Origin: Planctomycetota bacterium
GTDB lineage: Bacteria > Planctomycetota > UBA1135 > UBA2386
Assembly (NCBI GenBank): GCA_028281765.1
Contig: JANQJF010000081.1
Coordinates: 1-64,000 of the forward strand
Direction of reading: 5' to 3'
Length of the DNA stretch: 64,000 nucleotides
In this document: positions 1 to 8,546 of the stretch, piece after piece
Layout: the number at the start of each line of letters is the position of its first letter
Numbering within the stretch: position 1 is the stretch's first letter
Program-made: the position numbers and the translations under genes
Notes under the pieces: model-generated
The model's database searches: none
What the model was told of the DNA's origin: nothing
What the model saw: only the letters and a program-made list of their open reading frames with translations

Positions 1-125
1 GTTGCTGCTCCTCGACTTGTCCACTGACAAGCCGTGTCGTCGCAGCGCCTTGCGCGCGAATCGACTGACGCGGCTACTTTCGCTACGGACTTCAGACGAT
101 GGACACTAGCAGGTCGACCTGTAGC
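1..125. other. Left-edge stretch without a recognised gene
   Basis: I recognise no coding region here. The open frames that cross it belong to frames antisense to or overlapping the thioredoxin-like gene, and they lack any recognisable motif. A 12-base perfect palindrome at 110-121 lies just beyond the stop of the neighbouring minus-strand gene. It has no T-run, so it is weak evidence for a terminator. Confidence 0.4.
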
Positions 126-773
126 TCAGCGACCGGGCTCGGCCGGCATCGGCGCGGACTCGTGCAGGGGACAGCCGAACACCGGAGACGTCGCGTGCTC
201 GTTCGCGTGCCCCCCGAGTAGGTCGTGGATCATGGACGCACCGGCATTGTCGCCCTCGTGCCCGCGTGACCCCGTGATTCCGCCACAGAAGCGCAGCTTG
301 CCCGTCGAGTCGTAGAGCACGACTTGCCCCGACGTGGCGACGTCGAAGGCGTCGACGAGATCTTGATCCGGGTCGGCGTGGATCCGCACGCCCGGGAGCG
401 CCGCCGCGCGCGTCCACAATCGGGTGTCCTCCCAGTCTCGCGCGTCCGCGTCCGGCTGGAAGAACACGACGTGTGCGTCGAGCCGATCCGTCCAGTGCGC
501 GAGCAGGCGGCCGAGCTCGGTGACGCTCGCGTTCGTGCACGGGCAGTGCGGATGCGCGAAGAGCAGAAGCGTCGCCTTGTCGGTCGCCGCCGAGATGGAC
601 ACGTTCTTCGGCCAGCTGTCGGGCGGGCTCGCTCGGGTGCCCTCGGTGTTGGCGTAGGTCAGGAGCTGCCACACGCCGCAGGTGATCGCGAGGCACCACG
701 CTGCGACGAGGAGTCCGAGCCTGCGCCAGTCGGGGCGCGGCTCTGTCCGGAGGTCGGCATCGACGTCGAGCAT
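126..773 (-). CDS. Membrane-anchored thioredoxin-fold protein (RedB-like)
   Basis: A 215-residue protein. An arginine-containing N-terminus is followed by one hydrophobic segment at about residues 21-40, consistent with an inner-membrane anchor and a periplasmic domain. The domain contains AHPHCPCT followed by a helix (SVTELGRLL), which matches a thioredoxin-fold active site with CPC in place of the usual CxxC. A later TSGQVVLYDSTGKLRFCGGIT stretch fits the cis-Pro/beta-sheet half of the fold, with Gln instead of Pro. Proteins of this kind are sometimes annotated RedB. The role may be redox handling or copper or cytochrome assembly, but the partner is unknown. It lies 45 bases downstream of the amidohydrolase on the same strand and may share its transcript. 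The fold is fairly sure and the function is not. Confidence 0.7.
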   Translation of the reverse strand: MLDVDADLRTEPRPDWRRLGLLVAAWCLAITCGVWQLLTYANTEGTRASPPDSWPKNVSISAATDKATLLLFAHPHCPCTNASVTELGRLLAHWTDRLDAHVVFFQPDADARDWEDTRLWTRAAALPGVRIHADPDQDLVDAFDVATSGQVVLYDSTGKLRFCGGITGSRGHEGDNAGASMIHDLLGGHANEHATSPVFGCPLHESAPMPAEPGR

Positions 774-818
774 GTTCGATTCGTCGGCGTCTCCGACCTC
801 GAGAGTTGAGCGTCGCGC

Positions 819-2426
819 TCAGCGACTCCGGTGCCGCAGCACGGCACCTGGACGTTTCCGCGTGTGCTCTCCGTCCTGGACAACGATCGAGCCGTTGACG
901 ACCACCCGCGCGATACCGGCAGGCGGGTTCAGTGGCTCCGCATACGTGGCCCCGTCGAGCACCGTGTCCGGGTCGAACACGACGAGGTCCGCCCAGTGGC
1001 CGACGCGAATCGTGCCGCGCTGCTCGAGCTGGAACACTTCGGCCGGCAGCCCGGTCATCTTGTGGATCGCGAGCTCGAGCGACAGCACCTCGCGCTCGCG
1101 GACGTAGCGTCCGAGCACGCGCGGGTTGTTGCCGGCCCCGCGCGGATGCGGCTTGTCGGCGGTCTTGTACATCCGGATCCCGGCATCGGCGGCGACGGCG
1201 ACGAACGGCTCGCGCATGATCGAGGCGACGTCCTCCTCGCTCATCTTGTGGTAGACCATCTGCACGCGGTTGCCCTTCGATTCGGTCATCAGGCGCAGGA
1301 TCGTCTCGATCTGGTCGTCGAGCGAGTCCGCGCCGCGCAGCGTTCGGGCCGCCGCGTCCATGCGCATGCCGTTGACCTTCTGGTTGCGCGGGGCGCGCGC
1401 GATCTGCGCGTAGGAGAAGTCCCCGAATCCGACGCGTTCGGCGGTCTTGCGGAGCGCGTCCGCCATGCGGCTGCGGAATGCCTCGTCGTCGCCGAGCTTC
1501 TCGCAGAAAGCGCCGCGCCCGATCGCGAGTTCCGCGGACGGGAACAGCACCTCGAGACCGGTGCTGCTGGCCGTGTAGGCGTACTGATCGCCGGTCAGGC
1601 GCAGGCCTTCGCTGCGGGCCTTGCGCAGTCGGGCGACGATCTCGGCGCCGCGGCCCCAGTTGTTCTTGCCGCTCGCCTTGAGGTGGGAGAGGTGCACATG
1701 GACGCCGGAGCGGCTGCCGATCTCGAGGGCCTCCTCGATCGACGGGATCACGCGGTTGGCCTCGTTGCGCATGTGCGAGGCGTAGACGCCGCCGAACTCG
1801 GCGACGACTTCGCAAAGCGCGACGAGTTCGTCGGTCTTCGCGTAGGTTCCCGGCACGTAGATCAGGCCGGTCGACATGCCGCACGCCCCGGCTTCCATGC
1901 CAGCGCGGAGAATGTCCCGCATCTGCCCGAGCTCTTCGTCGGTCGGCGCGCGGTTCGCGGTGCCGAGAACCTGGCGGCGCACCGTGCCGTGCCCGACCAG
2001 GCTCGCGTAGTTGATGCTGATTTTGCGGCGTTCGACTTCCGCGAAGTGAGCTGCGATGTCCTGCACCGAGCCGCCACAGTTGCCGGTCACGATCGTCGTG
2101 ACGCCCATCAGGACGTAGTTCTTCGCGTCGCCCCGACGGGCTGCAGTGCGGTCGGCGTGGGCGTGCACGTCGATGAAGCCCGGCGCGACGACGAGCTCGC
2201 GGGCGTCGATCTCCTGCTCGATCACGGCGTTCTTCGGCAGGTCACCGACGACGACGATCCGACCGTCGCGGATGCCGAGGTCCTGCGGCGCGGCGGGTGC
2301 GCCCGTCCCGTCGATCACGTGGCCACCGCGAATCGCGAGATCGAAGCGGACTTCTTGCGCACCGCAAACGCCGGCGATGGCCAGCGCCGCCGCCAGCAGA
2401 ATCCACGCGCCGAGACGTTGTCGCAT
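819..2426 (-). CDS. Secreted N-acyl-D-amino-acid deacylase family amidohydrolase
   Basis: A 535-residue amidohydrolase with a cleavable signal peptide (residues 1 to about 23, ending AGVCGAQ). Metal-ligand motifs of the D-aminoacylase family are visible: HAHAD at residues 88-92, GNCGGS around 115-120 with the family's metal-bridging Cys, and downstream HMRNEAN and HLSHLKASG histidines. The C-terminal strand DLVVFDPDTV and the small beta-domain at both ends are also typical. The family hydrolyses N-acyl-D-amino acids, so a role in periplasmic recycling or nutrition is likely. I chose the ATG at 2426 rather than an upstream frame extension because it begins the signal peptide and a TACCTT hexamer sits seven bases before it. 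The thioredoxin-like gene follows. Confidence 0.85.
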   Translation of the reverse strand: MRQRLGAWILLAAALAIAGVCGAQEVRFDLAIRGGHVIDGTGAPAAPQDLGIRDGRIVVVGDLPKNAVIEQEIDARELVVAPGFIDVHAHADRTAARRGDAKNYVLMGVTTIVTGNCGGSVQDIAAHFAEVERRKISINYASLVGHGTVRRQVLGTANRAPTDEELGQMRDILRAGMEAGACGMSTGLIYVPGTYAKTDELVALCEVVAEFGGVYASHMRNEANRVIPSIEEALEIGSRSGVHVHLSHLKASGKNNWGRGAEIVARLRKARSEGLRLTGDQYAYTASSTGLEVLFPSAELAIGRGAFCEKLGDDEAFRSRMADALRKTAERVGFGDFSYAQIARAPRNQKVNGMRMDAAARTLRGADSLDDQIETILRLMTESKGNRVQMVYHKMSEEDVASIMREPFVAVAADAGIRMYKTADKPHPRGAGNNPRVLGRYVREREVLSLELAIHKMTGLPAEVFQLEQRGTIRVGHWADLVVFDPDTVLDGATYAEPLNPPAGIARVVVNGSIVVQDGEHTRKRPGAVLRHRSR

Positions 2427-2433
2427 GGCGATT

Positions 2434-2463
2434 AAGGTAGCCACGGACCGGGCGCGGTGTCTC
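2434..2463 (-). promoter_or_regulatory. Candidate promoter of the amidohydrolase gene
   Basis: On the minus strand TACCTT (2439 down to 2434) is preceded, 18 bases upstream, by GAGACA (2463 to 2458). It is followed seven bases later by the ATG. There is no Shine-Dalgarno sequence, so the transcript would be leaderless. The match is by eye only. Confidence 0.35.
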
Positions 2464-2502
2464 GGCTCGACCCGGATCCCTCGACCCCGAACCACGGTTT
2501 GG

Positions 2503-2533
2503 AAAGAAAAAAGCAGGTCGAAGAGAAACCTGC
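2503..2533 (-). terminator. Rho-independent terminator candidate for the efflux operon
   Basis: Six-base arms GCAGGT (2513-2518) and ACCTGC (2528-2533) form a hairpin. Read on the minus strand it is followed by a T-rich tract (complement of 2503-2512). It lies about 230 bases beyond the permease stop, so a long 3' UTR is implied. It also sits upstream of the amidohydrolase start. Confidence 0.45.
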
Positions 2534-2764
2534 GATGGGGTCGGGCCTAATTCGGTGTGCCGCGGCGCCGATCTGATCGACGCCACGGCGCACGCGAAAG
2601 GCTCTTCACCAAGGAATTGCCGGCACGGTGCCGTTGATTCCGGGGGCGAGGTGGGGAGCCTTCGCTTTTTTAATGCCCGAACGGCAGGAGCGGGAAGGGC
2701 CGCGGCGTCCCGTCCACGTAACGTTCGGGGATCGGAACGACGGTCTGTAGGGCGAATCTCCCGC

Positions 2765-4039
2765 CTACTCGTGCCGCAGCGCTTCGACGGGATCCATGTT
2801 GGCCGCGCGCCACGCGGGATAGAGGCCGAAGACGATCCCGACCCCGGCAGAAATCCCGAACGCCAGGACGACGTGATCGACGCGGATGATCGTCCGCTGC
2901 TCGGCGAGCCGCGTGACGAGCTCGGGAATCAGAAGCCCCAGCCCGACACCCAGCAGGCCGCCGGCGGCGCTGAGCACGACCGTCTCGACGAGGAACTGCG
3001 ACACGATGTGCTTGCGCTTCGCGCCGAGCGCGCGGCGGATACCGATCTCGCGGGTGCGCTCGGTCACGGTCGCGAGCATCACGTTCATGATGCCGATGCC
3101 GCCGACCAGCAGCGAGATCACCGCGATCGAACCGAGCACGATGTTGAACATCTGCTTGCTCGCCTCGGCCTCGCGCAGCAGTTCGAGCGGCACCTCGATC
3201 TGGATGTCGCCTCGGGCGTTGAGGTCTTCGTTGATGTCGAACATCGTCCGCAGCACGCGCGCGGCGGGTTCGACGTCACGGTCGGAGTCGAGCTTGATCT
3301 TGATCTCGTGCAGCTCGACGCGCTCGCGGGAGAAGCTGCCGCCGCTGCGGGTCGTCAGCTCGTCGCCGAAGCGTCGGCGCGACGTGTTGAGCGGAATGAA
3401 CGTGCAGCTGTCGAGCGAAGGGCCCACGCTGCCGCTCTGACGCCCCAGGTAGTCGAGCACGCCGACGACCGTGTACCGCTCGTCGTTGGCTTCGACGCTC
3501 TGGCCGATCGGGTCCTCGAGCGGAAAAAGCTTCTGCGCGACGTTGGCGCCGAGGACCATGACGTTGCGCATCCGGTCCTGGTCGATCTGCGTCATCCACC
3601 GCCCCTCGCGCACCTTCATGTTGACGACGTCGAGGTACGCGGGCGTCGTGCCGATGACCGTGGAGTTCATCCACATCGAGCGGACGCGCAGCGGGGTCGA
3701 GTCGTGCTGCCGCACGCCGATGACGTGCTCCGCGGTTTGCAGCGTCGCGCGGATGCGGTCTTCGTGCTTGTACTCGAGGCCGTAGACGATCGCGGTCCAG
3801 ACGCTCTGCTCGCTGCTCTGTTCGCTGGCGGGCGGCTTCTGGCTGCGCACCATGATGTTGTTCGAACCCATCGCCTTGATGCGCTCGAGTGCCTCGGCGC
3901 TCGCGCCTTCGCCGACGGCGAGCATCGCGATGACCGACGACACGCCGAAGAGAATGCCGAGCGTCGTCAACGCCGAGCGCAGCTTGTGCAGCAGGAGGCT
4001 CTTGATGCCGAGCCGGACCGTGCGGGTCGTCAGCTTCAT
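2765..4039 (-). CDS. MacB-like ABC transporter permease
   Basis: A 424-residue inner-membrane protein of the MacB/LolC type. It has an N-terminal transmembrane helix after a basic segment (about residues 20-42, leading to LGILFGVSSVIAML), a large periplasmic domain (about 60-300) and three C-terminal helices within the FtsX-like domain. The hallmark ERTREIGIRRALGAKR loop follows the second helix, and the protein ends with the usual GLYPAWRAANMDPVEALRHE region. It is last in a four-gene operon and its ATG overlaps the ATPase stop by four bases, so the two are translationally coupled. In this family the permease works mechanically to drive an adaptor and a TolC channel. The substrate cannot be read from sequence. 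Confidence 0.9.
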   Translation of the reverse strand: MKLTTRTVRLGIKSLLLHKLRSALTTLGILFGVSSVIAMLAVGEGASAEALERIKAMGSNNIMVRSQKPPASEQSSEQSVWTAIVYGLEYKHEDRIRATLQTAEHVIGVRQHDSTPLRVRSMWMNSTVIGTTPAYLDVVNMKVREGRWMTQIDQDRMRNVMVLGANVAQKLFPLEDPIGQSVEANDERYTVVGVLDYLGRQSGSVGPSLDSCTFIPLNTSRRRFGDELTTRSGGSFSRERVELHEIKIKLDSDRDVEPAARVLRTMFDINEDLNARGDIQIEVPLELLREAEASKQMFNIVLGSIAVISLLVGGIGIMNVMLATVTERTREIGIRRALGAKRKHIVSQFLVETVVLSAAGGLLGVGLGLLIPELVTRLAEQRTIIRVDHVVLAFGISAGVGIVFGLYPAWRAANMDPVEALRHE

Positions 4040-4764
4040 GCGAGGCTCTCGTGCTTGGAGTTCTGGATCTCGATCCGGTCGACGCGGCCGTCCGCGAGCC
4101 AGACCGTGCGGTCCCCGCGGTCGGCGATGTCCTCGTTGTGCGTCACGAGGACGATCGTCTTGCCCTCGGCCTGCAGCTCGTCGAGCAGCTGGAGGATCTC
4201 GAGCTCGGTGTTGCTGTCGAGGTTGCCGGTCGCTTCGTCGGCCAGCAGGAACAGCGGATCGTTCATCAGCGAGCGGGCGATCGCGACGCGCTGCTGCTGG
4301 CCGCCGGAGAGCTCGCTCGGGCGGTGGTCGAGGCGGCCGCCGAGGCCGACGCGTTCCGCGAGCGCGGCGGCCTTGTCGCGAGTCTCGGCATTCACGCGGC
4401 CCTGATAGAAGAGCGGCACCTCGAGGTTCTCGAGCACCGTCAGCTGCGGGATCAGGTTGAACGACTGGAAGATGAAGCCGATGTCGTGGCCGCGGACGTC
4501 GGACAATGCGTCGTCGTCGAGCTTGGACACGTCACGGCCGCCGACGAAATACCGGCCCGCCGTCGGCCGATCGAGGCAGCCCAGGATGTTGAGCAGTGTG
4601 CTCTTGCCGGAGCCACTGCGCCCCATGATCGTGATGTACTCGCCGCGTTCGATGCGCACGTTCACGCCGTCGAGGGCGCGGACCGTGGTCTCGCCCATGA
4701 CGTAGTGGCGCTCGACGCCGACGAGTTCGGCGATCGCGTCGGTTCGCGTTTCGGTCTCGGACAT
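4036..4764 (-). CDS. MacB/LolD-type ABC transporter ATPase
   Basis: A 242-residue cytoplasmic ATPase. Walker A is GRSGSGKST (residues 48-56). The Q-loop is in FIFQSFNLIPQLT, the signature is LSGGQQQRVAIARSL, Walker B is LFLLADEAT, and the switch histidine is in LVTHNE. Length and motif order fit the MacB/LolD/FtsE subgroup that pairs with FtsX-fold permeases. Its start overlaps the adaptor stop by one base (TGATG) and its stop overlaps the permease start, so adaptor, ATPase and permease are one unit. Here ATPase and permease are separate chains, unlike enterobacterial MacB, where they are fused. Confidence 0.92.
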   Translation of the reverse strand: MSETETRTDAIAELVGVERHYVMGETTVRALDGVNVRIERGEYITIMGRSGSGKSTLLNILGCLDRPTAGRYFVGGRDVSKLDDDALSDVRGHDIGFIFQSFNLIPQLTVLENLEVPLFYQGRVNAETRDKAAALAERVGLGGRLDHRPSELSGGQQQRVAIARSLMNDPLFLLADEATGNLDSNTELEILQLLDELQAEGKTIVLVTHNEDIADRGDRTVWLADGRVDRIEIQNSKHESLA

Positions 4765-6761
4765 CAGCGCCCGCGTCCGCCGCCGCCACCACGTCGGAAA
4801 CTCGACATCAGCTTGTCGCGTTCGGCCGACAGCTCGGGATCGGCGCTGATCGCGTCCTTCAGCTCTTGGTTGCTGAACAGCGCACCCATGCCGCCGTTCA
4901 ACGCGTCCGCGAACTGGGGCAGCTTGGTCTTCACCCTCTGCAGGAATGCTTTCAACTCGGGGCTGCTGCCGCCACGGCGCCGGCCGCGTCGTTCGCCGTC
5001 GCCGCGCTGGCCCGCGCCAGGCGAGTCGCCGTGCGGCTGCTCGGTGGGACGCTTCGGCTTCTGCCCGATCGGCGGCGGCTCCGGCTCGTCTTCGTTCGAT
5101 TCCGGCTGCTCGAATTCGGGCGCTTGCACCATTGTCGGTGGGCTGAGGTAGACGCGCTCACCCTCGCCGATCCCCTCGAGGATCTCGACGTGCGTCAGGT
5201 TGTTGCGGCCGACCTTGACGAGTTGTGCGGTCGGTCCCGCCGTGGGGTCGACCTTCCAGACGTAGTGCACGGCGCCCTGCCGGCGCACCGCCTGGAGCGG
5301 CACGTTGAGGACGTCGCGGATGCGGCCGACGAGGATCTCGACCGTGGCCGACATGCCGGGGCGCAGCACGGTGTTCTCGCCTTCGAGCGTCACCTCGGTC
5401 TTGTAGACTTTCTTGTTGTTGTTCGACCACCGCGAGCCCGAGTCGGGGAGCGGCGACACGCGGGTCACGCGCGCCTGGAACGGTCGCTCCGGGAACGTGT
5501 CGACGTCGACCAGAGCGCTCTGTCCCCGCACGACCTTGTCGATGTCGGCTTCGGGGACCTTGAGTTCGGCGATCATCGTCGAGACGTCCGGCAGGATGAT
5601 CAGCGACTGGCGTTCGCGGACGCTCATGCCCTCTTCGACGACCTCGCGGCTGCGACGGCCGTCTCCGACCTGTGCGTAGACCACCAGGCCCGGGTTGGGG
5701 GCGTAGATGACCGCGTTGTTGATCTGCTTGCGCAGGTTGTCTAGGCGTTCGTCCGCGAGGTCGAACTCGGACTGGGAGCTCTTGAGTTCGGCGGCGACGC
5801 GGGCGCGCCGCGCCTCGGCGCTGGCGACGACCTTGTCGACCTCGAGCTGGGCATTGTCGACGTTGAGTTCGAGCTCGATCTTCTCGCTCTTGAGCTCGTA
5901 GTTGATCAGCAGCTCGAGCTGGTTCCACGACAGGCTGACCTGCGATTCCTGGCGGTCGTACGCGAGCTGGTTGGTGTCGAGCTCACTGCCGGTGATGTAG
6001 TCCTTCGCCGCGAGTCGTTTGCTGTGGCCGAGCGTGTCTTCCTTGAGCTTGAGATCCGCGCGCGCGAGGCGGATCTGGTCGATCTGGTTCAGGACCTGCT
6101 GTGCCCCGTTGCCGAGGTCGCGGTCGAGGTTGTCTTCGCCGATCAGGTCGACGATCGTCTTCGTCAGCCCGGCGTGCTCGGTGTCCTTGACCAGTTCGTT
6201 GAGCGCGATCAGCATCGAGCGATTGCTGCCGGACCCCTGGACGTTGCCGCCCCCGTCGTCCGTTTTGGGCGCCTGCACCTGAGCGGGCTGGGTCGGCGTG
6301 GCCTTGCCGAGGAACTTCTCGAGCGCGATCTGCGCGATCTCGAGCTTGCTGCGCGCGCTGGCTTGTTCGGCTTGGAGTTCCTTCTCGAGAATCTCGACGT
6401 TCTGTTCGGAGTTGACGAGAGCGGCCTGCGCGCGCTCGACGGTGATCGCCTGGGTTGCCTCGCGGTCTTCGAGCGAACTCGCGTCGAGCTCGACGAGCTT
6501 GTCGCCCTGGTCGACGCGGGAGCCTTCGGGCACGAGGAAGATGATCGTGGCCTGCCCCTCGACCTCGGAGCGGACGCGGTTCTCGCGGAGCGCCTTGATC
6601 TCGCCCTGTTCGCGCACCGTGATCCGCAGGTCGCCGCGTCCTACCGTGTAGATGTCCGGCTGCGCCAACTCGTCGGTCGTGGCTTCGCCACTGCACCCGC
6701 CGAGAGCGAGCAAGCACGCGATCGGTAGGACCGCGCCAGGTTTGAGTCGGGGCATCATCAT
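4764..6761 (-). CDS. MacA/HlyD-like periplasmic adaptor lipoprotein, unusually long
   Basis: A 665-residue adaptor, well above the 370-450 usual for MacA-type proteins. The N-terminus is a lipoprotein signal (LLALGGC, Cys23). A lipoyl-like half (REQGEIKA... with VPEGSRVDQGDKLVELD) is followed by a long predicted coiled-coil hairpin rich in Glu, Gln and Leu (about residues 95-350). The second lipoyl half and beta-barrel follow (GLVVYAQVGDG, MSVRERQSLIILPD, LRPGMSATVEILVG). The last ~110 residues form a Pro/Glu-rich linker, an Arg/Gly patch and a helical tail with a Gly-rich end; this extension is not part of the family core. The gene overlaps the TolC-like gene by four bases. It would bridge the permease and the outer-membrane channel. 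Confidence 0.85.
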   Translation of the reverse strand: MMMPRLKPGAVLPIACLLALGGCSGEATTDELAQPDIYTVGRGDLRITVREQGEIKALRENRVRSEVEGQATIIFLVPEGSRVDQGDKLVELDASSLEDREATQAITVERAQAALVNSEQNVEILEKELQAEQASARSKLEIAQIALEKFLGKATPTQPAQVQAPKTDDGGGNVQGSGSNRSMLIALNELVKDTEHAGLTKTIVDLIGEDNLDRDLGNGAQQVLNQIDQIRLARADLKLKEDTLGHSKRLAAKDYITGSELDTNQLAYDRQESQVSLSWNQLELLINYELKSEKIELELNVDNAQLEVDKVVASAEARRARVAAELKSSQSEFDLADERLDNLRKQINNAVIYAPNPGLVVYAQVGDGRRSREVVEEGMSVRERQSLIILPDVSTMIAELKVPEADIDKVVRGQSALVDVDTFPERPFQARVTRVSPLPDSGSRWSNNNKKVYKTEVTLEGENTVLRPGMSATVEILVGRIRDVLNVPLQAVRRQGAVHYVWKVDPTAGPTAQLVKVGRNNLTHVEILEGIGEGERVYLSPPTMVQAPEFEQPESNEDEPEPPPIGQKPKRPTEQPHGDSPGAGQRGDGERRGRRRGGSSPELKAFLQRVKTKLPQFADALNGGMGALFSNQELKDAISADPELSAERDKLMSSFRRGGGGGRGR

Positions 6762-8371
6762 CGATCCGGATTCTCCGCCGGTTCGGCGTCCGGCAACAGG
6801 GGCAGTGGCAGGGAGCGGTCGTAGCGCAGTCCCTTGGGTTCGATCGCGATCGCTTCGAGGTCGCGCATCAGCTCGAGTCGGGCGATTGCGTAGTCGACGA
6901 GCGCACCGTTCAGGCCGAGGCGCGCGTTCAGGAGCGCGGCCTGGGCTTCGAGGATGTCACGAGCCTGGGCGAGGCCGGCGTCGTAGAGTTCGGTCGTGCT
7001 GTCCACGCGGCGTTCGGCGAGCGTCACCGCACGGCGTTGGATGTCATAGCTCTGCAAGCGCGTCTGGATATCGCGAAGCGAGGTTCGCAGGTCCGCGCGG
7101 ATCGTGTCCTCGAGCTCCTCGCGAGCGCGGATCCGGACGTCGATCGTGATCAGTGCCGCTCGGTATGCGTTGCGCTCCGGGATTCGGTTCAGCGCGAGGT
7201 CGAGGTCGAATCCGGCAGCCCAGCTCATCTGCGACCAGTCGAAGTCGAGGCTCTCGTCGGGATGCGTCGGCACCGTGAACACCGTCGAGAAGTCCAGGCT
7301 GCTGCGCAGCGCGTCCTTCGTGATGCGGATGCCCCGAGCGGCGTCGACGACCCGGTCGAGCACGGTCTGGTAGTCGTAGCGGCGCGCGAGCGCGACTTCT
7401 ACGCACGTCTCCTCATCGAGGTCGACGGCCTGGACGCCGAGGGCGGCGAGGCGCTTCAGTTCGTCGACGTCGACTTCGAGCGGCGTCGAGATCGGCAGGC
7501 CGAGCGTCAGCTTGAAGTTGTCGAGCGACAGCTGCAGCCGGTTCTGCGCCTCGATGAGTCGGTTCTCGGCATTGAGCTCGTTCTGTCGCGCCTGGTCGAC
7601 GTCGTTGATCGTGCGGCGGCTGGCTTCGAAGAGAGCCTCGATCTGTTCGCGGGACTGGCTGACGCTCGAGTAGTTCGCGTTCTCGCTCTGGAGGTCTGCA
7701 AACTGCCGCGCGACGAGGTAGTAGCTCGAGGTTACGCGGACCGCGAACGTGCGGCGGAATCGCTCGAACGCACGCACTTCGTAGATGACGTTGCGCTCGG
7801 CCTGCGTCAGCGGCTCGCGCGCGATGCGGCTGCCGAAGCCACGCAGCAGCGGCTGCGTGATCGTCAGGTCGAGGATCGAGTTGCCCTCGAAATTGCCTCC
7901 GTTGACGACGGACCGCAGGAACGTGTTCACGAAGCTCGCGACGATGCGCGTGCCTGCCGTCGTGTTGGCGGCCGCGCTCAGGTCGTCGGACAGCGCGACC
8001 GCGAGCTCCCGGTCGGCGACGCCGGTGGCGTCCGCGTTGCCCCCGCCGCCGAAGATCACGGAGAAGTTCAGCTGCTGTTGGGTCAGGTCCAGCGCCGTGA
8101 GGTAGAGAGCTTCCTTGCGGGTCTGGAACTCACGGCTGTTCTCGGCGGCGACATCGAGCGCGGTCTGGAGGTCCAGACGGATCTCCCCGGGTTGCTCCAG
8201 GAGTCGGCGCCGCAGAGTGTTCTCGGGGCGGACGACGTCGAAGGCCTTGGTCTCGCCGGTCACCTGCTCGGCGGCCCGCTCGAGGATCCCATAGACCTGC
8301 ACGTCGGCTTCGGCGACGTAATCGGCAGCCGTGCAGGCGGCGAGGGGCAGAGCTAGAAGAGTCGATCGCAT
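6758..8371 (-). CDS. TolC-family outer membrane efflux lipoprotein
   Basis: A 537-residue outer-membrane factor. The ATG at 8371 starts a short lipoprotein signal (LPLAAC, Cys13); the reading frame continues upstream but without signal-like sequence. Two repeats of long amphipathic helices rich in Ala, Glu, Gln and Arg are typical of TolC/OprM. Examples are the NELNAENRLIEAQNRLQLSL region in the first half and ERRVDSTTELYDAGLAQARD in the second. A trimer would span the outer membrane and extend into the periplasm. It is the first gene of the efflux operon, with the adaptor, ATPase and permease downstream in overlapping order. Confidence 0.85.
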   Translation of the reverse strand: MRSTLLALPLAACTAADYVAEADVQVYGILERAAEQVTGETKAFDVVRPENTLRRRLLEQPGEIRLDLQTALDVAAENSREFQTRKEALYLTALDLTQQQLNFSVIFGGGGNADATGVADRELAVALSDDLSAAANTTAGTRIVASFVNTFLRSVVNGGNFEGNSILDLTITQPLLRGFGSRIAREPLTQAERNVIYEVRAFERFRRTFAVRVTSSYYLVARQFADLQSENANYSSVSQSREQIEALFEASRRTINDVDQARQNELNAENRLIEAQNRLQLSLDNFKLTLGLPISTPLEVDVDELKRLAALGVQAVDLDEETCVEVALARRYDYQTVLDRVVDAARGIRITKDALRSSLDFSTVFTVPTHPDESLDFDWSQMSWAAGFDLDLALNRIPERNAYRAALITIDVRIRAREELEDTIRADLRTSLRDIQTRLQSYDIQRRAVTLAERRVDSTTELYDAGLAQARDILEAQAALLNARLGLNGALVDYAIARLELMRDLEAIAIEPKGLRYDRSLPLPLLPDAEPAENPDR

Positions 8372-8492
8372 ACCGGGTCGGTTGCGGTGAGGCGGGCGAG
8401 ACCGTGCACCAGTGGGAACCAGTGAAACGCGCCGCGCGCTCCGGTGGGCGATGGATCTGTCACAAAGCCGTAAGGAAACGCAGGACAAGCGG

Positions 8493-8522
8493 TTGCGGGC
8501 TCCTTCGTCCGATCGCTATCCT
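8493..8522 (+). promoter_or_regulatory. Candidate promoter of coaB-ftsK
   Basis: TTGCGG (8493-8498) and TATCCT (8517-8522) are separated by 18 bases, with the chosen ATG 24 bases further on. It lies in the divergent gap between the efflux operon and coaB. Agreement with sigma-70 consensus is moderate. Confidence 0.35.
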
Positions 8523-8546
8523 CTGGATGCGTTAGGCGAGGGTTTT

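Larger units (their letters stand above)
2427..2764. other. 338-base intergenic region between amidohydrolase and efflux operon
   Basis: I see no gene. The region holds the likely amidohydrolase promoter next to its ATG and a minus-strand terminator-like hairpin at 2503-2533. The part between about 2540 and 2764 shows no convincing structure beyond an A/T-rich patch near 2670-2684. Confidence 0.5.

Noticed and set aside
110-121. 12-base palindrome near the left edge
   Set aside because: No loop or T-run and no partner site; palindromes of this length occur by chance in a window this size.
106-1884. A 592-codon minus-strand frame over the thioredoxin-like and amidohydrolase genes
   Set aside because: Low-complexity Arg-rich shadow; the true genes carry signal peptides and active-site motifs.
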